The notes beneath the pieces were generated by a model. The model saw only the letters and a list, made by a program, of their open reading frames with translations. It ran no database searches and was not told the origin of the DNA. The position numbers were made by a program, and so were the translations under genes. Below are positions 7,284 to 16,214 of a stretch of DNA of 47,743 nucleotides, in pieces (position 1 is the stretch's first letter; each line of letters begins with the position of its first letter). Origin of the DNA: Fidelibacterota bacterium (lineage in GTDB: Bacteria > Fidelibacterota > Marinisomatia > Marinisomatales > SCKK01); the NCBI GenBank assembly GCA_022562455.1, contig JADFPG010000002.1:1-47743 (forward strand). Reading direction: 5' to 3'.

Positions 7284-8368
7284 CAAAAAGTTTCCTCAAT
7301 TAATTTCTGTGAGTAAAACCGGTTAATCTCGTTAAGAATTTCTTCAGGTGCAGGAATCATTCCTCCCATTCTGCCATAGAATTCCACAGGCACTTTTCCA
7401 TTCACAGACAGTCGAACATCCTCCACCATCTGCCCAGCGCTCATCTCCACTACCAAGATACCGTTTACATGGTCTGCCAGCGCATTCAATTGCTCTGATG
7501 GAAATGGGAATAGCGTTTGTGGACGAAGAAGACCCACTTTCATCCCCTCTTGTCTACCCATTTCAATAGCTTTATGAGAAACCCGAGCGCTTAGTCCGTA
7601 GGCAACCACTATGAAATCGGCATCATCCGTCATCACAGCTTCGTATCGGACTTCCTTTTCCCGAATAGTGTCATACTTCTTCTGGAGATGGAGGTTTACA
7701 TTTTCCAGTATCTCCGGATCAAGAAACAGGGATGTGATTATATGCCTTTCGCTACCTTTCTTTTTACCAGTCGTTGCCCATGAAGAATGATCCACAAGAT
7801 GGGCTTCAATGTCATATTCCGGAAATTCCACCATTTCCATCATCTGACCCAGCGCTCCATCTGTAAGAATAAGGACAGGGATTCGATACTTGTCAGCAAG
7901 ATCAAAACCTAAATAGACAAAATCAGCCATTTCCTGGACACTGCCGGGTGCCAGTACAATCATCCTATAGTCGCCGTGTCCACCTCCTTTCACCGCCTGG
8001 AAATAGTCACATTGCCCCGGCTGAATCGTTCCCAAACCCGGACCTCCACGCATCACATTTACCAGCAGGCAGGGCAATTCGGCGCAGGCAATATAAGAAA
8101 TACCCTCCTGCATCAGACTGAATCCAGGGCTACTGGTGCTGGTCATCACCCGCTCACCGGTTGCCGCCGCTCCATAAACCATATTGATGGATGCTATTTC
8201 ACTCTCAGCCTGAAGTATTGCGCCGCCTCGTTTGGGTAATTCCCGAACAAGATATTCCAACAACTCCGATTGCGGCGTAATGGGATAACCGAAGTATGCC
8301 TTCAGCCCTGCCCGGATGGCAGCCTCCGCCAGAGCTTCATTCCCTTTCATCAATAGTTTTGTTGCCAT
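7283..8368 (-). CDS. korA: 2-oxoacid:ferredoxin oxidoreductase, alpha subunit (VorB-like)
   Basis: A 361-residue alpha subunit with the pyrimidine-binding domain. Signatures include MKGNEALAEAAIRAG, YFGYPITPQSE, AESEIASINMVYGAAATG and NVMRGGPGLGTIQPGQ. The spacing and wording of these match the VorB type, annotated for 2-oxoisovalerate (3-methyl-2-oxobutanoate) oxidoreductases, more closely than dedicated 2-oxoglutarate enzymes; this is from memory and not decisive. The N-terminal gamma-type domain found in some KorA proteins is absent, consistent with a separate korC. It starts two bases after korD stops and overlaps korB by one base. Confidence 0.93.
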   Translation of the reverse strand: MATKLLMKGNEALAEAAIRAGLKAYFGYPITPQSELLEYLVRELPKRGGAILQAESEIASINMVYGAAATGERVMTSTSSPGFSLMQEGISYIACAELPCLLVNVMRGGPGLGTIQPGQCDYFQAVKGGGHGDYRMIVLAPGSVQEMADFVYLGFDLADKYRIPVLILTDGALGQMMEMVEFPEYDIEAHLVDHSSWATTGKKKGSERHIITSLFLDPEILENVNLHLQKKYDTIREKEVRYEAVMTDDADFIVVAYGLSARVSHKAIEMGRQEGMKVGLLRPQTLFPFPSEQLNALADHVNGILVVEMSAGQMVEDVRLSVNGKVPVEFYGRMGGMIPAPEEILNEINRFYSQKLIEETF

Positions 8369-8370
8369 TA

Positions 8371-8661
8371 TTAATTGATATCTAAACTGATTTTAATATT
8401 TTCTGTAACATTCGAAATAACCGCCACCGGTTCCTTTTTCTTTTTACTTTCCCGATATACCGTAATGATGGCTTCCGGGCAGACCAGAGCACAATTTATA
8501 CACCCTGTACAATTGTCTTCCACGAGAACAGCATAATGATAACCATTTTGATTGATTTTCAGCGACATTTCAAGAGAGTGCTGAGGACATTCTTCTATAC
8601 AGAGTTCACACCCTTTACAGTTTTCTATTTTGATTGAAACGTGTCCCCGAATCTTTGCCAT
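8371..8661 (-). CDS. korD: 2-oxoacid:ferredoxin oxidoreductase, ferredoxin (delta) subunit
   Basis: A 96-residue dicluster ferredoxin. Two classical 4Fe-4S motifs are visible, CKGCELCIEECP and CTGCINCALVCP, spaced as in the 2[4Fe-4S] fold. As first gene of the korDABC cluster it would carry electrons from the TPP site to external ferredoxin. A C-terminal tail of about 25 residues (rich in K, then hydrophobic) follows the fold. The Shine-Dalgarno sequence is weak, and the promoter must lie in the AT-rich gap upstream. Confidence 0.92.
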   Translation of the reverse strand: MAKIRGHVSIKIENCKGCELCIEECPQHSLEMSLKINQNGYHYAVLVEDNCTGCINCALVCPEAIITVYRESKKKKEPVAVISNVTENIKISLDIN

Positions 8662-9017
8662 GGTTATCTATATTAAAAAGGTTATCCTATTATCTCCTCA
8701 ACTTAAAATTTTCACCGGAAGTAATTGAATTACCTCCAGTCATGTTCTCGATGATCTTCAGAACCTGAATCCGTAGTATCCTGTAGAAATTTGGGTCATT
8801 ATAATTTCAGGATTGTTTGTTCCTTCGATAGTTATTTGAATACCAAACCAAAGCTGATGAAAAAACCATGTCAAAATATACACTTTTCTGTCATTGTATG
8901 GAATGTATATATGAAAAAGGCATTGAAATCAGTCTCAATGCCTTCATTGAATGTCAGTTACCTATCTCCCAAATCAATGCGATTTAACCGGCTATTTTAT
9001 ATGTACTTTTACAAACA
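8662..9017 (-). other. gap between the FAD oxidoreductase gene and korD
   Basis: AT-rich, 356 bases, no credible gene on either strand. It contains a terminator for the upstream gene (8912-8944) and, closer to korD, presumably the kor promoter, which I cannot pinpoint. Confidence 0.5.
8912..8944 (-). terminator. rho-independent terminator of the FAD oxidoreductase gene
   Basis: On the minus strand a 10-bp perfect stem (AAGGCATTGA/TCAATGCCTT, 8935-8944 and 8917-8926) with an eight-base loop runs into a U-tract (CCTTTTTC). It lies about 75 bases after the stop at 9018. Confidence 0.75.
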
Positions 9018-10247
9018 TTATTCCCTTGAATGGGCGTTTGCCCAATTAGAGTAATTACCGTCATAACCGACACGTGTTTGCCATTCTTTTACCTTTTTCT
9101 GAATGGCTTCCACATCGACCCCTGCTTCAGGAAGATGATTCTCTGCCACATAATTCGCAACTTCCCGGGCATGCTTTCTGGATATGCGAATATTCCCCTT
9201 TCCGGTGACTACATTCCCCATGCCGAAGACACGTTCCAGTTGATTGACTTCGCCTGTCTCCTCACTGTTGATATCGTACCAACTCCACTGCATGGGAATA
9301 CCATCGATAGGTTCGGGAATACTACCGATGGAACTGATGATCATGCTGCCTCGAACGTCGTGTTCTGTCCCTTTCACAGCCACTGCTTTTCTATCGATTA
9401 CGTCCGTCTCAATCATGCGGAGACCCACGAGCTTATTATTCTCCACAAGAATGCCAACCGGTTGACGATGATCTTGAAACCGGAATAGATATTTATCCAC
9501 CGCTTTCTTCAAAATCTTCTGTCTGGTGTTGCGAATCGCCTGTTCTTTCTCCGGGGTTGCATCAGGTGGAATAGACGCCAAAGGCATATTCGTAACATCC
9601 CTGCGATAGAGCAAATTACATCCCTGTAAGCCCAGATCATCCCATGTTAATTCATGAGCATCCAATGTCTTCTGAATCCCTTTATGTTCCATTTCCACCA
9701 CATCCACGGAAATTCCCCGCTCTTTTAGAGCCATTACCACCAATTCAAGCTGCAGAATTTTTGCCACGTCGATGGATGCCAATCCGCCACCCACAACGAT
9801 TGGATTGTCCGTAATCGTAATCTGTTCTCCGGAGTACTTGGATTCTTTGTAGTGGTTAAACCAGTAAACAAAGGGATTCTGGTAATAAAAACCGCTCCCT
9901 TCGAATTCATCGATCTCTTTGATGGGAAACGGTCGATCTTTCCAGGCGCCGTTTGCCAGTAAAATAGCGCTCCATCCCAGTCCATAAAGTTCAGAAAAGG
10001 AAACATCCTTTCCTATTTTGGTGCGGGGAACAAAATCAACCAATTCATGGTTAATTCTCGAATCGATGAGGTCCATTTCCTTTTGCCGCTGTTTGGCATG
10101 CCATTTGGGTAGACCGTCTTCAATTTTACCGTACGGTAAGTCATTTTGCTCGATCACAACACACCGGATACCCCGTTCCGTAAGCTGGTAGGTCGCTTCT
10201 GATCCTGCTACGGCTCCGCCAATAATGGCAACCATTTGTTTGTTCAT
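9018..10247 (-). CDS. FAD-dependent NAD(P) oxidoreductase (GltD/adrenodoxin-reductase-like)
   Basis: A 409-residue flavoprotein of the glutamate synthase small subunit/adrenodoxin reductase kind. The N-terminal Rossmann motif IIGGAVAGSEA binds FAD and ends in VVIEQ; a second nucleotide-binding motif, VVGGGLASIDVAKI (about residues 150-163), should bind NAD(P). The C-terminal part has the family's conserved G-N-V-x-T-G-K-G segment before a helical tail. No iron-sulfur domain is fused. Its position just upstream of korDABC suggests electron exchange between ferredoxin and NAD(P), but a terminator separates the two units, so the link is inference. Confidence 0.8.
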   Translation of the reverse strand: MNKQMVAIIGGAVAGSEATYQLTERGIRCVVIEQNDLPYGKIEDGLPKWHAKQRQKEMDLIDSRINHELVDFVPRTKIGKDVSFSELYGLGWSAILLANGAWKDRPFPIKEIDEFEGSGFYYQNPFVYWFNHYKESKYSGEQITITDNPIVVGGGLASIDVAKILQLELVVMALKERGISVDVVEMEHKGIQKTLDAHELTWDDLGLQGCNLLYRRDVTNMPLASIPPDATPEKEQAIRNTRQKILKKAVDKYLFRFQDHRQPVGILVENNKLVGLRMIETDVIDRKAVAVKGTEHDVRGSMIISSIGSIPEPIDGIPMQWSWYDINSEETGEVNQLERVFGMGNVVTGKGNIRISRKHAREVANYVAENHLPEAGVDVEAIQKKVKEWQTRVGYDGNYSNWANAHSRE

Positions 10248-10467
10248 ATTTGATAAGATCCTTAATCTAAATGGGTTGTTAAAATAGTTGAATATCGGGT
10301 TACAATACTTCTCTAAAATTACTGAGAAAGTTCCATCGATTACACGTCTTATTTAACCCCTCAATACAATTTATACGGTTTTCACAATTCTCTTAAGAGA
10401 AAAGAATACACTTTATTTTTGACCAAAATAGTATTGCATTAAGACCCATAAAAAGGGATTAGAACAT

Positions 10468-11475
10468 CTATGGGAATGAAACAAAAGCCAATATAGTTTC
10501 GGGATACGTATCCGTGGCAATGATAAATCCCCTGTCATCTAATCTTACGATTCCTTCCCAATTCCGCGATTGACCATCTCCCCGAAGTACCAATTGGATG
10601 GGAGGTTGATCTGAAACCGTTATTCCATCAATCGAGAAATAAAATTCCATCAACCTTTCTACAATATCAGATCCAGCATGGGTTGTCCCTTTTCCATGCG
10701 TTAAACTAATTGGATCTTTTTGAGGCTTTAAAAAATCTTCTCCGGGATAGAAATAATTAATTGCCCAAAACTTACCTTTGTCATTCACAGCAGTGGCGTC
10801 AGTAATCCGGTATTCCACGGATGGAAACGGAATTGCTCCTCGAGAATTGAGATGTCTGTCAAATAATTTTGCCTCCGGTTTAGGATTAACCTTTGCACCA
10901 TTCACCTCATAAATGGCAACGATATTTTCACCGGTCCGGACCAACGTCTCATAGGAGATATTACGAAAGCCTGTTTGAGGTTCAAGCTCGACCAGAGATT
11001 TTGGATCTAAACGAATTTCACTCAGCCCAGCTCCAATTTTACCCATGATAAGGAACCCTGTTCTGCCTCCATTATTTTTAGCTTCGATTACCAAAAATAC
11101 TGTGTCTCCTAAAGTCACTATGGCTTCAAATCCCTCAAACCCGGGAAGTTGGGTGGAAACACCCCCATCAAAAAAGGGTATCTTATGAGGTATAAGGGAG
11201 ATCGAGGTATCTCCATTTAGAATATCAAATATCTTTCGTTTAGAAATGGCAAATAGATTGCTGTGACCATCTTCCAAAAACCTGTCAGGGTATTGGGTTA
11301 AGATAATAAGCTTATCTTCATACCAGGTTAAACCGGAAATTTCAGCGTCTCTCGATGTAATCTCACCTGATATAGGAAGGATAAAAACCTCTTGTTCATT
11401 TACTTGGTGACAACCGAGAAAAATGAACGATAGAATAACCCAACAAAAGAAAAATATCCGAATAAACGAGTTCAT
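10468..11475 (-). CDS. exported lipoprotein, beta-propeller-like (phytase/esterase-like) protein
   Basis: A 335-residue predicted lipoprotein: a hydrophobic N-terminus ends in IFLGC (cysteine 22), a lipobox. Repeated motifs such as ISGLTWYEDKLIILTQ, GFEGFEAIV...VFLVIEA and NWEGIVRLDDRGFIIATD resemble the blades of secreted esterase-like or phytase-like propellers, where E/D residues bind calcium. I cannot assign a substrate. The frame extends to a TTG 39 bases upstream, but the ATG at 11475 directly before the signal peptide is preferred. It ends in TAG. It is divergently oriented to the methyltransferase gene, sharing a short promoter region. Confidence 0.6.
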   Translation of the reverse strand: MNSFIRIFFFCWVILSFIFLGCHQVNEQEVFILPISGEITSRDAEISGLTWYEDKLIILTQYPDRFLEDGHSNLFAISKRKIFDILNGDTSISLIPHKIPFFDGGVSTQLPGFEGFEAIVTLGDTVFLVIEAKNNGGRTGFLIMGKIGAGLSEIRLDPKSLVELEPQTGFRNISYETLVRTGENIVAIYEVNGAKVNPKPEAKLFDRHLNSRGAIPFPSVEYRITDATAVNDKGKFWAINYFYPGEDFLKPQKDPISLTHGKGTTHAGSDIVERLMEFYFSIDGITVSDQPPIQLVLRGDGQSRNWEGIVRLDDRGFIIATDTYPETILAFVSFP

Positions 11476-11586
11476 AATGGTTGCAAATCTTGGTGTAACA
11501 ACATAATAATGCAAGAAAGTATTTCGTATAATCCTTGTCCGAATGGTTAATTTACCCTACCTTTCAGAAAAACAAACAGACATGCG

Positions 11587-12318
11587 ATGCATATTTATTC
11601 GAGAAGAACAACCTACCTATTGTTCCTATTTTTCGGTTTTTTGCCCTGTTCATATACGTGGCAAGACGATCAAACTTTACACTACGAAGCATTAAAGCAA
11701 CAGATGATTGATACCCAAATCAAAGCCAGAGGCGTTAACGACCCTGAAATCCTCTCTGTGATGGAAACCGTTAACCGGCATCTTTTTGTACCTGAAGATT
11801 TGCGAGAGTATGCTTACAACGATGGACCGCTTCCTATCGGTCATGGTCAGACTATCAGCCAGCCCTATATAGTGGCATACATGACAGAACTTCTCCAACC
11901 GGATAGCCATCATGTAGTTTTAGAAATCGGTACCGGATCAGGATATCAGGCTGCCGTTTTGTCAAAACTTGTTCACTTTGTTTATACCATAGAAATCATC
12001 CCTGAGTTGGGGAATGAAGCTGCTAAAAGGCTGAAACAGTTGGGTTATGATAACATTAGTGTTCGCGTTGGAGATGGCTACCAGGGATGGCCTGAATTCG
12101 CACCTTTTGACCGAATAATTGTCACAGCAGCCCCGGAAGAAATCCCCCCAAAGCTAATCGAACAGCTCAAAGCCGGTGGGCGAATGATCCTGCCAAAAGG
12201 ACCCCAATGGTGGGGACAGGATCTCCTGATTGTGGAAAAAGACAATGATGGAAATGTTTCCATTGAAAAAACTATCCCCGTCCGTTTTGTCCCTATGGTG
12301 AAAGAAAGGAAGCCATAA
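11587..12318 (+). CDS. pcm: exported protein-L-isoaspartate O-methyltransferase
   Basis: A 243-residue PCMT. Diagnostic pieces are MIDTQIKARGVNDPEILSVM, the HLFVPEDLREYAYND...LPIGHGQTISQPYIVAYM block and the SAM-binding EIGTGSGYQAAVLS. The enzyme methylates isoaspartyl residues in aged proteins so that they can revert to aspartate. Unusually it begins with a hydrophobic leader (about residues 10-24, YLLFLFFGFLPCSYT), predicting export; a cysteine at the end of the leader could also make it a lipoprotein. Next to it is an exported superoxide dismutase, so the pair may protect envelope proteins. SAM supply outside the cytoplasm is an open problem. Confidence 0.9.
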   Translation: MHIYSRRTTYLLFLFFGFLPCSYTWQDDQTLHYEALKQQMIDTQIKARGVNDPEILSVMETVNRHLFVPEDLREYAYNDGPLPIGHGQTISQPYIVAYMTELLQPDSHHVVLEIGTGSGYQAAVLSKLVHFVYTIEIIPELGNEAAKRLKQLGYDNISVRVGDGYQGWPEFAPFDRIIVTAAPEEIPPKLIEQLKAGGRMILPKGPQWWGQDLLIVEKDNDGNVSIEKTIPVRFVPMVKERKP

Positions 12319-12384
12319 TTTTTTCCCAAATGAAATAAAAATTATTTTTATCAGGTTAAAGCCTAAAATCCGGGGGCAACTATC

Positions 12385-12906
12385 ATGAAAAAATTGTTCC
12401 AATCAATTCTGATTATTTCCTTACTCATATTTTCCACAATTGCACCTTCCGATAAAAATAGTCAAAAAGCCATTGCCGTGCTATATCCAACATTCGTGAA
12501 TGATGTACATGGTACCGTCACATTTACAAAAGTGGATGAAGGAGTTTTGGTGACAGGCAAGGTCTCAGGATTAACACCAGGCAACCACGGATTCCACATC
12601 CACCAATGGGGTGATTGCAGTTCAACTGATGGGAAATCTGCAGGGGGACATTTTAATCCGGAATCCAAGTCGCATGGAGGTCCGGATAATATAGACCGTC
12701 ACATTGGAGATTTGGGAAATATAGAGGCAGATGAAAGCGGAATTGCGCGGATAAATTTCATTGATAGGATGCTTACCTTTGAGGGACCTAACTCCATAGT
12801 AGGAAGGGCTGTCATTATTCATGAGAAGAGTGATGATCTAACGTCTCAACCCACGGGTGCAGCGGGGACCAGAGTGGCGTGTGGAGTTATAGGAATTGCC
12901 CAATAG
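12385..12906 (+). CDS. sodC: exported Cu/Zn superoxide dismutase
   Basis: A 173-residue periplasmic SodC that dismutates superoxide to oxygen and peroxide. A signal peptide covers about residues 1-20. Copper and zinc ligands are all visible: H71 and H73 (GFHIHQWGDC), H89, H97, H106, D109 and H146, with R163 near the end, and C78/C166 for the structural disulfide. It ends at the family's normal C-terminus (VACGVIGIAQ) with a TAG stop, which shows that TAG is a real stop in this genome. It lies 66 bases after pcm on the same strand and converges with the next gene. Confidence 0.95.
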   Translation: MKKLFQSILIISLLIFSTIAPSDKNSQKAIAVLYPTFVNDVHGTVTFTKVDEGVLVTGKVSGLTPGNHGFHIHQWGDCSSTDGKSAGGHFNPESKSHGGPDNIDRHIGDLGNIEADESGIARINFIDRMLTFEGPNSIVGRAVIIHEKSDDLTSQPTGAAGTRVACGVIGIAQ

Positions 12907-13054
12907 AAGTGAGTGTTAAGTTTTCTCCTCTTGTCAATCCATAACTTTCCGAAGAACCCATTAGAAATAATTCTATGTGTCCTCCCCGCTTGAACGATTT
13001 GGTCAAGCAAGTATGGCTTTGTGGTGAATCTCAAGATCCTCTGTATGATCCCAA

Positions 13055-16027
13055 CTAAAATGGGTTAATCAGAGCAAGACGGGCATAAGCACCGGGTGAT
13101 TTGTTATTACGCCAGTCTTCCACCGTCTGAGCCCTCCCAAAAGCCAAAATAAAGAGCGGTACATCTCCTATTCTCACAGCTACTTTAACCTCGAAGCCTC
13201 TGGTTACAATCCACTTCTCCATATCATCCCTACTATACCACGCATTCCCTACATCTGAAATCAGCGCACCAGTGATGTCACCGATGGATATGCCAAAAAT
13301 ATTGATAGGGAGAGAGGAGATAAGGGGAATTCTCAATTCAGTTGTCCCGAAGAACATTCTATCGCCCAAACGAACACCCTCCCATCCTCTCAGATTATGA
13401 TTCTCCTGAAGCGATAGGAAAAAGCCTAAACCCCCCTGGTTATCTCCCGGACCATAGATAGGTGGGTCGTTTGATAGACCCACATATTCCTGTGGTGGCG
13501 GACTTCCGGTAAGACTTATTGTCTTCCCTCTAAAAAACAATACCGCTGGTCCAATGCCCACATTCGCAAATGAATCCATCGTCAGTCGTCGGTACGTGAA
13601 ATCGCCATAAACAGAGCTCTGAGCCAGATCATACATTACACTAACACCCCATCCATGCGCCGGAAGAACCAGATTATTTTTATGAGGACGCCGATCGACC
13701 CATTGATATCCCAAAGATAAAATCCCCTCCTGGCCGCTTTCTGGTTTCGGAAGGCCATTTACTATAAACTGATGATAATAGATTACCCCATCTGTTCCCA
13801 CCGAATCATAAGGCATATAGGCTACGCGATTCTGTATGGAAAGTGAAGCTTCAAAAGAATGGTTTGAACTCATGGAAGTTCCAAAGTTGAGGGGTTGACT
13901 GACCCACAGATTCCAACCATCCAGTCGTTCCGATAGACCACTTCGACTCTCATCATAAAACCTGAATTTCCACCGCGTATCGAAATAGTAATTAATTCCC
14001 CACAGCGGTCCGCTTTGAGCATTGATATAACTCAGAAAATAACCCAATCCGGATCCGTCCCATTCCGTCCCTCCACCAGCCAGCAGTAGATGTCTGCCCA
14101 TCGCATCTGTCCAGTTAGTAAAGCCTAAAAAACCACTGAAATCAATGTAAGGTATTGCCAGTGATGTAAAATGCTTCATGTGTTTGTAAAATTTGTACGA
14201 GTCGGTTTTTATGATATCAACATGTGCTTCAGGATCAATGTTCTGGAGCATATTCTCTGGCGTTTGATCTCTCCATCTTGTGACGGACTCGCGCATTTGC
14301 AACGGTTTAGTTGTAATTGATCGATTGGGATCCACCATCACAACTCTTACGGAATCCACATCGTTTAATGTTTGGGCAAGCACCGTATTCCCTTTGGGAG
14401 TCCATTGTACGGACCAAATCGCCTCTCCCACATCGGTAATTTGAACTGACTCTCCTGCTGTAAGATTCACTGTCCACAAGTTGGGTGAGGAACCGGCGTG
14501 TGAAGTATAGGTGATCTTAGACCCATCGGGATGCCATACAGGTAAGTAATCCACTTCCGGGTTGGTGGTGATTCTTTCAGTCTCTCCGCTGGCCACATCC
14601 AGAATGAAAATGTCACAATTCCCATTGGGGGCTGAAGCAGCGTAGGCGATTTGTTTTCCATCTGGCGACCAGCGAGGAGTCAAAAGTTGTGTATCGTTCT
14701 CAAATTGGGTGATGGCCTGTTTCCCGGAACCGTCAGGCTTGATGGTGTAAAGATTAGCAATTCCGTTATGATGCGCCACAAACACAATCTGTTCCCCATC
14801 GGGTGACCAGTCGGGATGAGCAGCCCGAAGGTCTTTAGTAAGCCACTGACCCTTTCCCGTTTCTGTATCCACTACCCGTATATCCCATATCATGGATCCG
14901 TATTTGCCATAACGATATTTAGGATAAATCAATTGTGTCCCATCAGGTGACCAACGGGGAGAAGATCCAATTTGACCGTGGTCAATTTCCTTCACGTCGT
15001 ATTTAACCTTTGGTTTTTTCTTCTTCTTGTCCTTTTCCTTTTTCTTAAACCACTGGAGGAATTTATACTCTTTTGGTTTCGTTGTATCCCTGATGGCAAT
15101 AAACAAGGATTGATCCCATTGATCTTTATCATCCCTCCCCACAATCGCAATTTTCATACTGTCCGGAGAAACAGCAAATCTTGTTGCATCCTTTACTGGG
15201 AGAGATACAATTTTCCCCACATCTTCAAAAGACTCTTTTTGAGCTTTATACCCATAATAATAGGTGTTCATGAGGCGGCGCCAGTCTTCCTCGAACTGAT
15301 CGAGCTCGATGCCTGTTACATCATTGAAGGCTTTCTTGAACTGGAACAGTTTCAGCTTGTTGCGATGATGGATAAGCTTGACGATGGTAGAGTCACCAAA
15401 TCGATCTGCCCAGTATTTCATCTTGGAAAAGCCGTCGTGGTGGGGATCCATGTGATCCGTTTTATTTTTCAGAATGTGCCATTTGTGAGAGATATCTGCC
15501 CGATATGGCCGCCACCGCTCTGTGTAGTACTCTGCCATCCCCTCCCAGAACCATAGGGGAGTGCGCGACAATAACTGACTCCACGGTTCCCACATCCATG
15601 TTTTCAGGGAATGGAATAGAGCGGCATGTTGCAACTCATGAGCGATCACCTGGTAGAGCCATTTTTCATCTTCCAGCCAGATAATTGCATCGTTCTGATC
15701 CACCCAGATGAAGACCATACCCGTGAATATGGCATACCCGCTCATGATTTCATCCTCAGCCGTAAACGTGATATCCACTCGGGGCATGGATTCCAATCTC
15801 AACTGTTCAAGAAGCGTGGTCCGTACCTGTTCAGCGATACTGGCACCCCGCTTTGCAATTTCTTCTATCCCATTATGGTAATGAATGTTGAAATGCTCAG
15901 TTTCAATAGTCTCCCATGTAAGTTCCGGGTGAGTACGATTTGTCCACATCCATGTTCCCTGGGGTAAGGCTACACGCAACAGGGAAAAATAAATTAAAAT
16001 ATAGAGTAATGATTTTTTATTAGTCAT
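13055..16027 (-). CDS. peptidase-MA / TolB-propeller / outer-membrane barrel fusion protein
   Basis: A 990-residue exported protein with three parts. After a signal peptide (about 1-25) comes a gluzincin metalloprotease domain with HELQH at about residues 130-134 and the third-ligand region WEGMAEYYTE about 40 residues later. The middle (about 260-560) has at least four PD40/WD40-like repeats of the form RWSPDGTQLIY, DWSPDGEQIVF, RWSPDGKQIAY, WHPDGSKITY. The last third is a D15/BamA-like barrel ending in phenylalanine (LALINPF). A lysine-rich linker (about 325-345) splits the propeller start. The frame allows a GTG at 16039; the ATG at 16027 has AGGTG nine bases upstream. Surface proteolysis or assembly is plausible, but the substrate is unknown. 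Confidence 0.85.
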   Translation of the reverse strand: MTNKKSLLYILIYFSLLRVALPQGTWMWTNRTHPELTWETIETEHFNIHYHNGIEEIAKRGASIAEQVRTTLLEQLRLESMPRVDITFTAEDEIMSGYAIFTGMVFIWVDQNDAIIWLEDEKWLYQVIAHELQHAALFHSLKTWMWEPWSQLLSRTPLWFWEGMAEYYTERWRPYRADISHKWHILKNKTDHMDPHHDGFSKMKYWADRFGDSTIVKLIHHRNKLKLFQFKKAFNDVTGIELDQFEEDWRRLMNTYYYGYKAQKESFEDVGKIVSLPVKDATRFAVSPDSMKIAIVGRDDKDQWDQSLFIAIRDTTKPKEYKFLQWFKKKEKDKKKKKPKVKYDVKEIDHGQIGSSPRWSPDGTQLIYPKYRYGKYGSMIWDIRVVDTETGKGQWLTKDLRAAHPDWSPDGEQIVFVAHHNGIANLYTIKPDGSGKQAITQFENDTQLLTPRWSPDGKQIAYAASAPNGNCDIFILDVASGETERITTNPEVDYLPVWHPDGSKITYTSHAGSSPNLWTVNLTAGESVQITDVGEAIWSVQWTPKGNTVLAQTLNDVDSVRVVMVDPNRSITTKPLQMRESVTRWRDQTPENMLQNIDPEAHVDIIKTDSYKFYKHMKHFTSLAIPYIDFSGFLGFTNWTDAMGRHLLLAGGGTEWDGSGLGYFLSYINAQSGPLWGINYYFDTRWKFRFYDESRSGLSERLDGWNLWVSQPLNFGTSMSSNHSFEASLSIQNRVAYMPYDSVGTDGVIYYHQFIVNGLPKPESGQEGILSLGYQWVDRRPHKNNLVLPAHGWGVSVMYDLAQSSVYGDFTYRRLTMDSFANVGIGPAVLFFRGKTISLTGSPPPQEYVGLSNDPPIYGPGDNQGGLGFFLSLQENHNLRGWEGVRLGDRMFFGTTELRIPLISSLPINIFGISIGDITGALISDVGNAWYSRDDMEKWIVTRGFEVKVAVRIGDVPLFILAFGRAQTVEDWRNNKSPGAYARLALINPF

Positions 16028-16214
16028 TGTTTGTATCACCTAAATTGATCGAATTTATGCCAACTTTTAAAGAACATGTGTATTCTTATAGAGTTGTTAT
16101 CATTACTAAAGATATTACGTCTTGTCACGAGGACAAGTTAACAACTTATCCTACGCAAATTGCTCAATTTAGGTATCACTTATTTATTTCAAAATGGAAT
16201 ATCAATAAAAATTC

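Noticed and set aside
8791-9054. 87-codon open frame in the gap before korD
   Set aside because: It crosses the terminator hairpin and enters the end of the FAD oxidoreductase gene; composition is not coding-like.
14972-15556. 194-codon open frame antisense to the protease fusion gene
   Set aside because: It mirrors the strongly coding minus-strand gene, has no start signal, and its product shows no domain or sensible composition.
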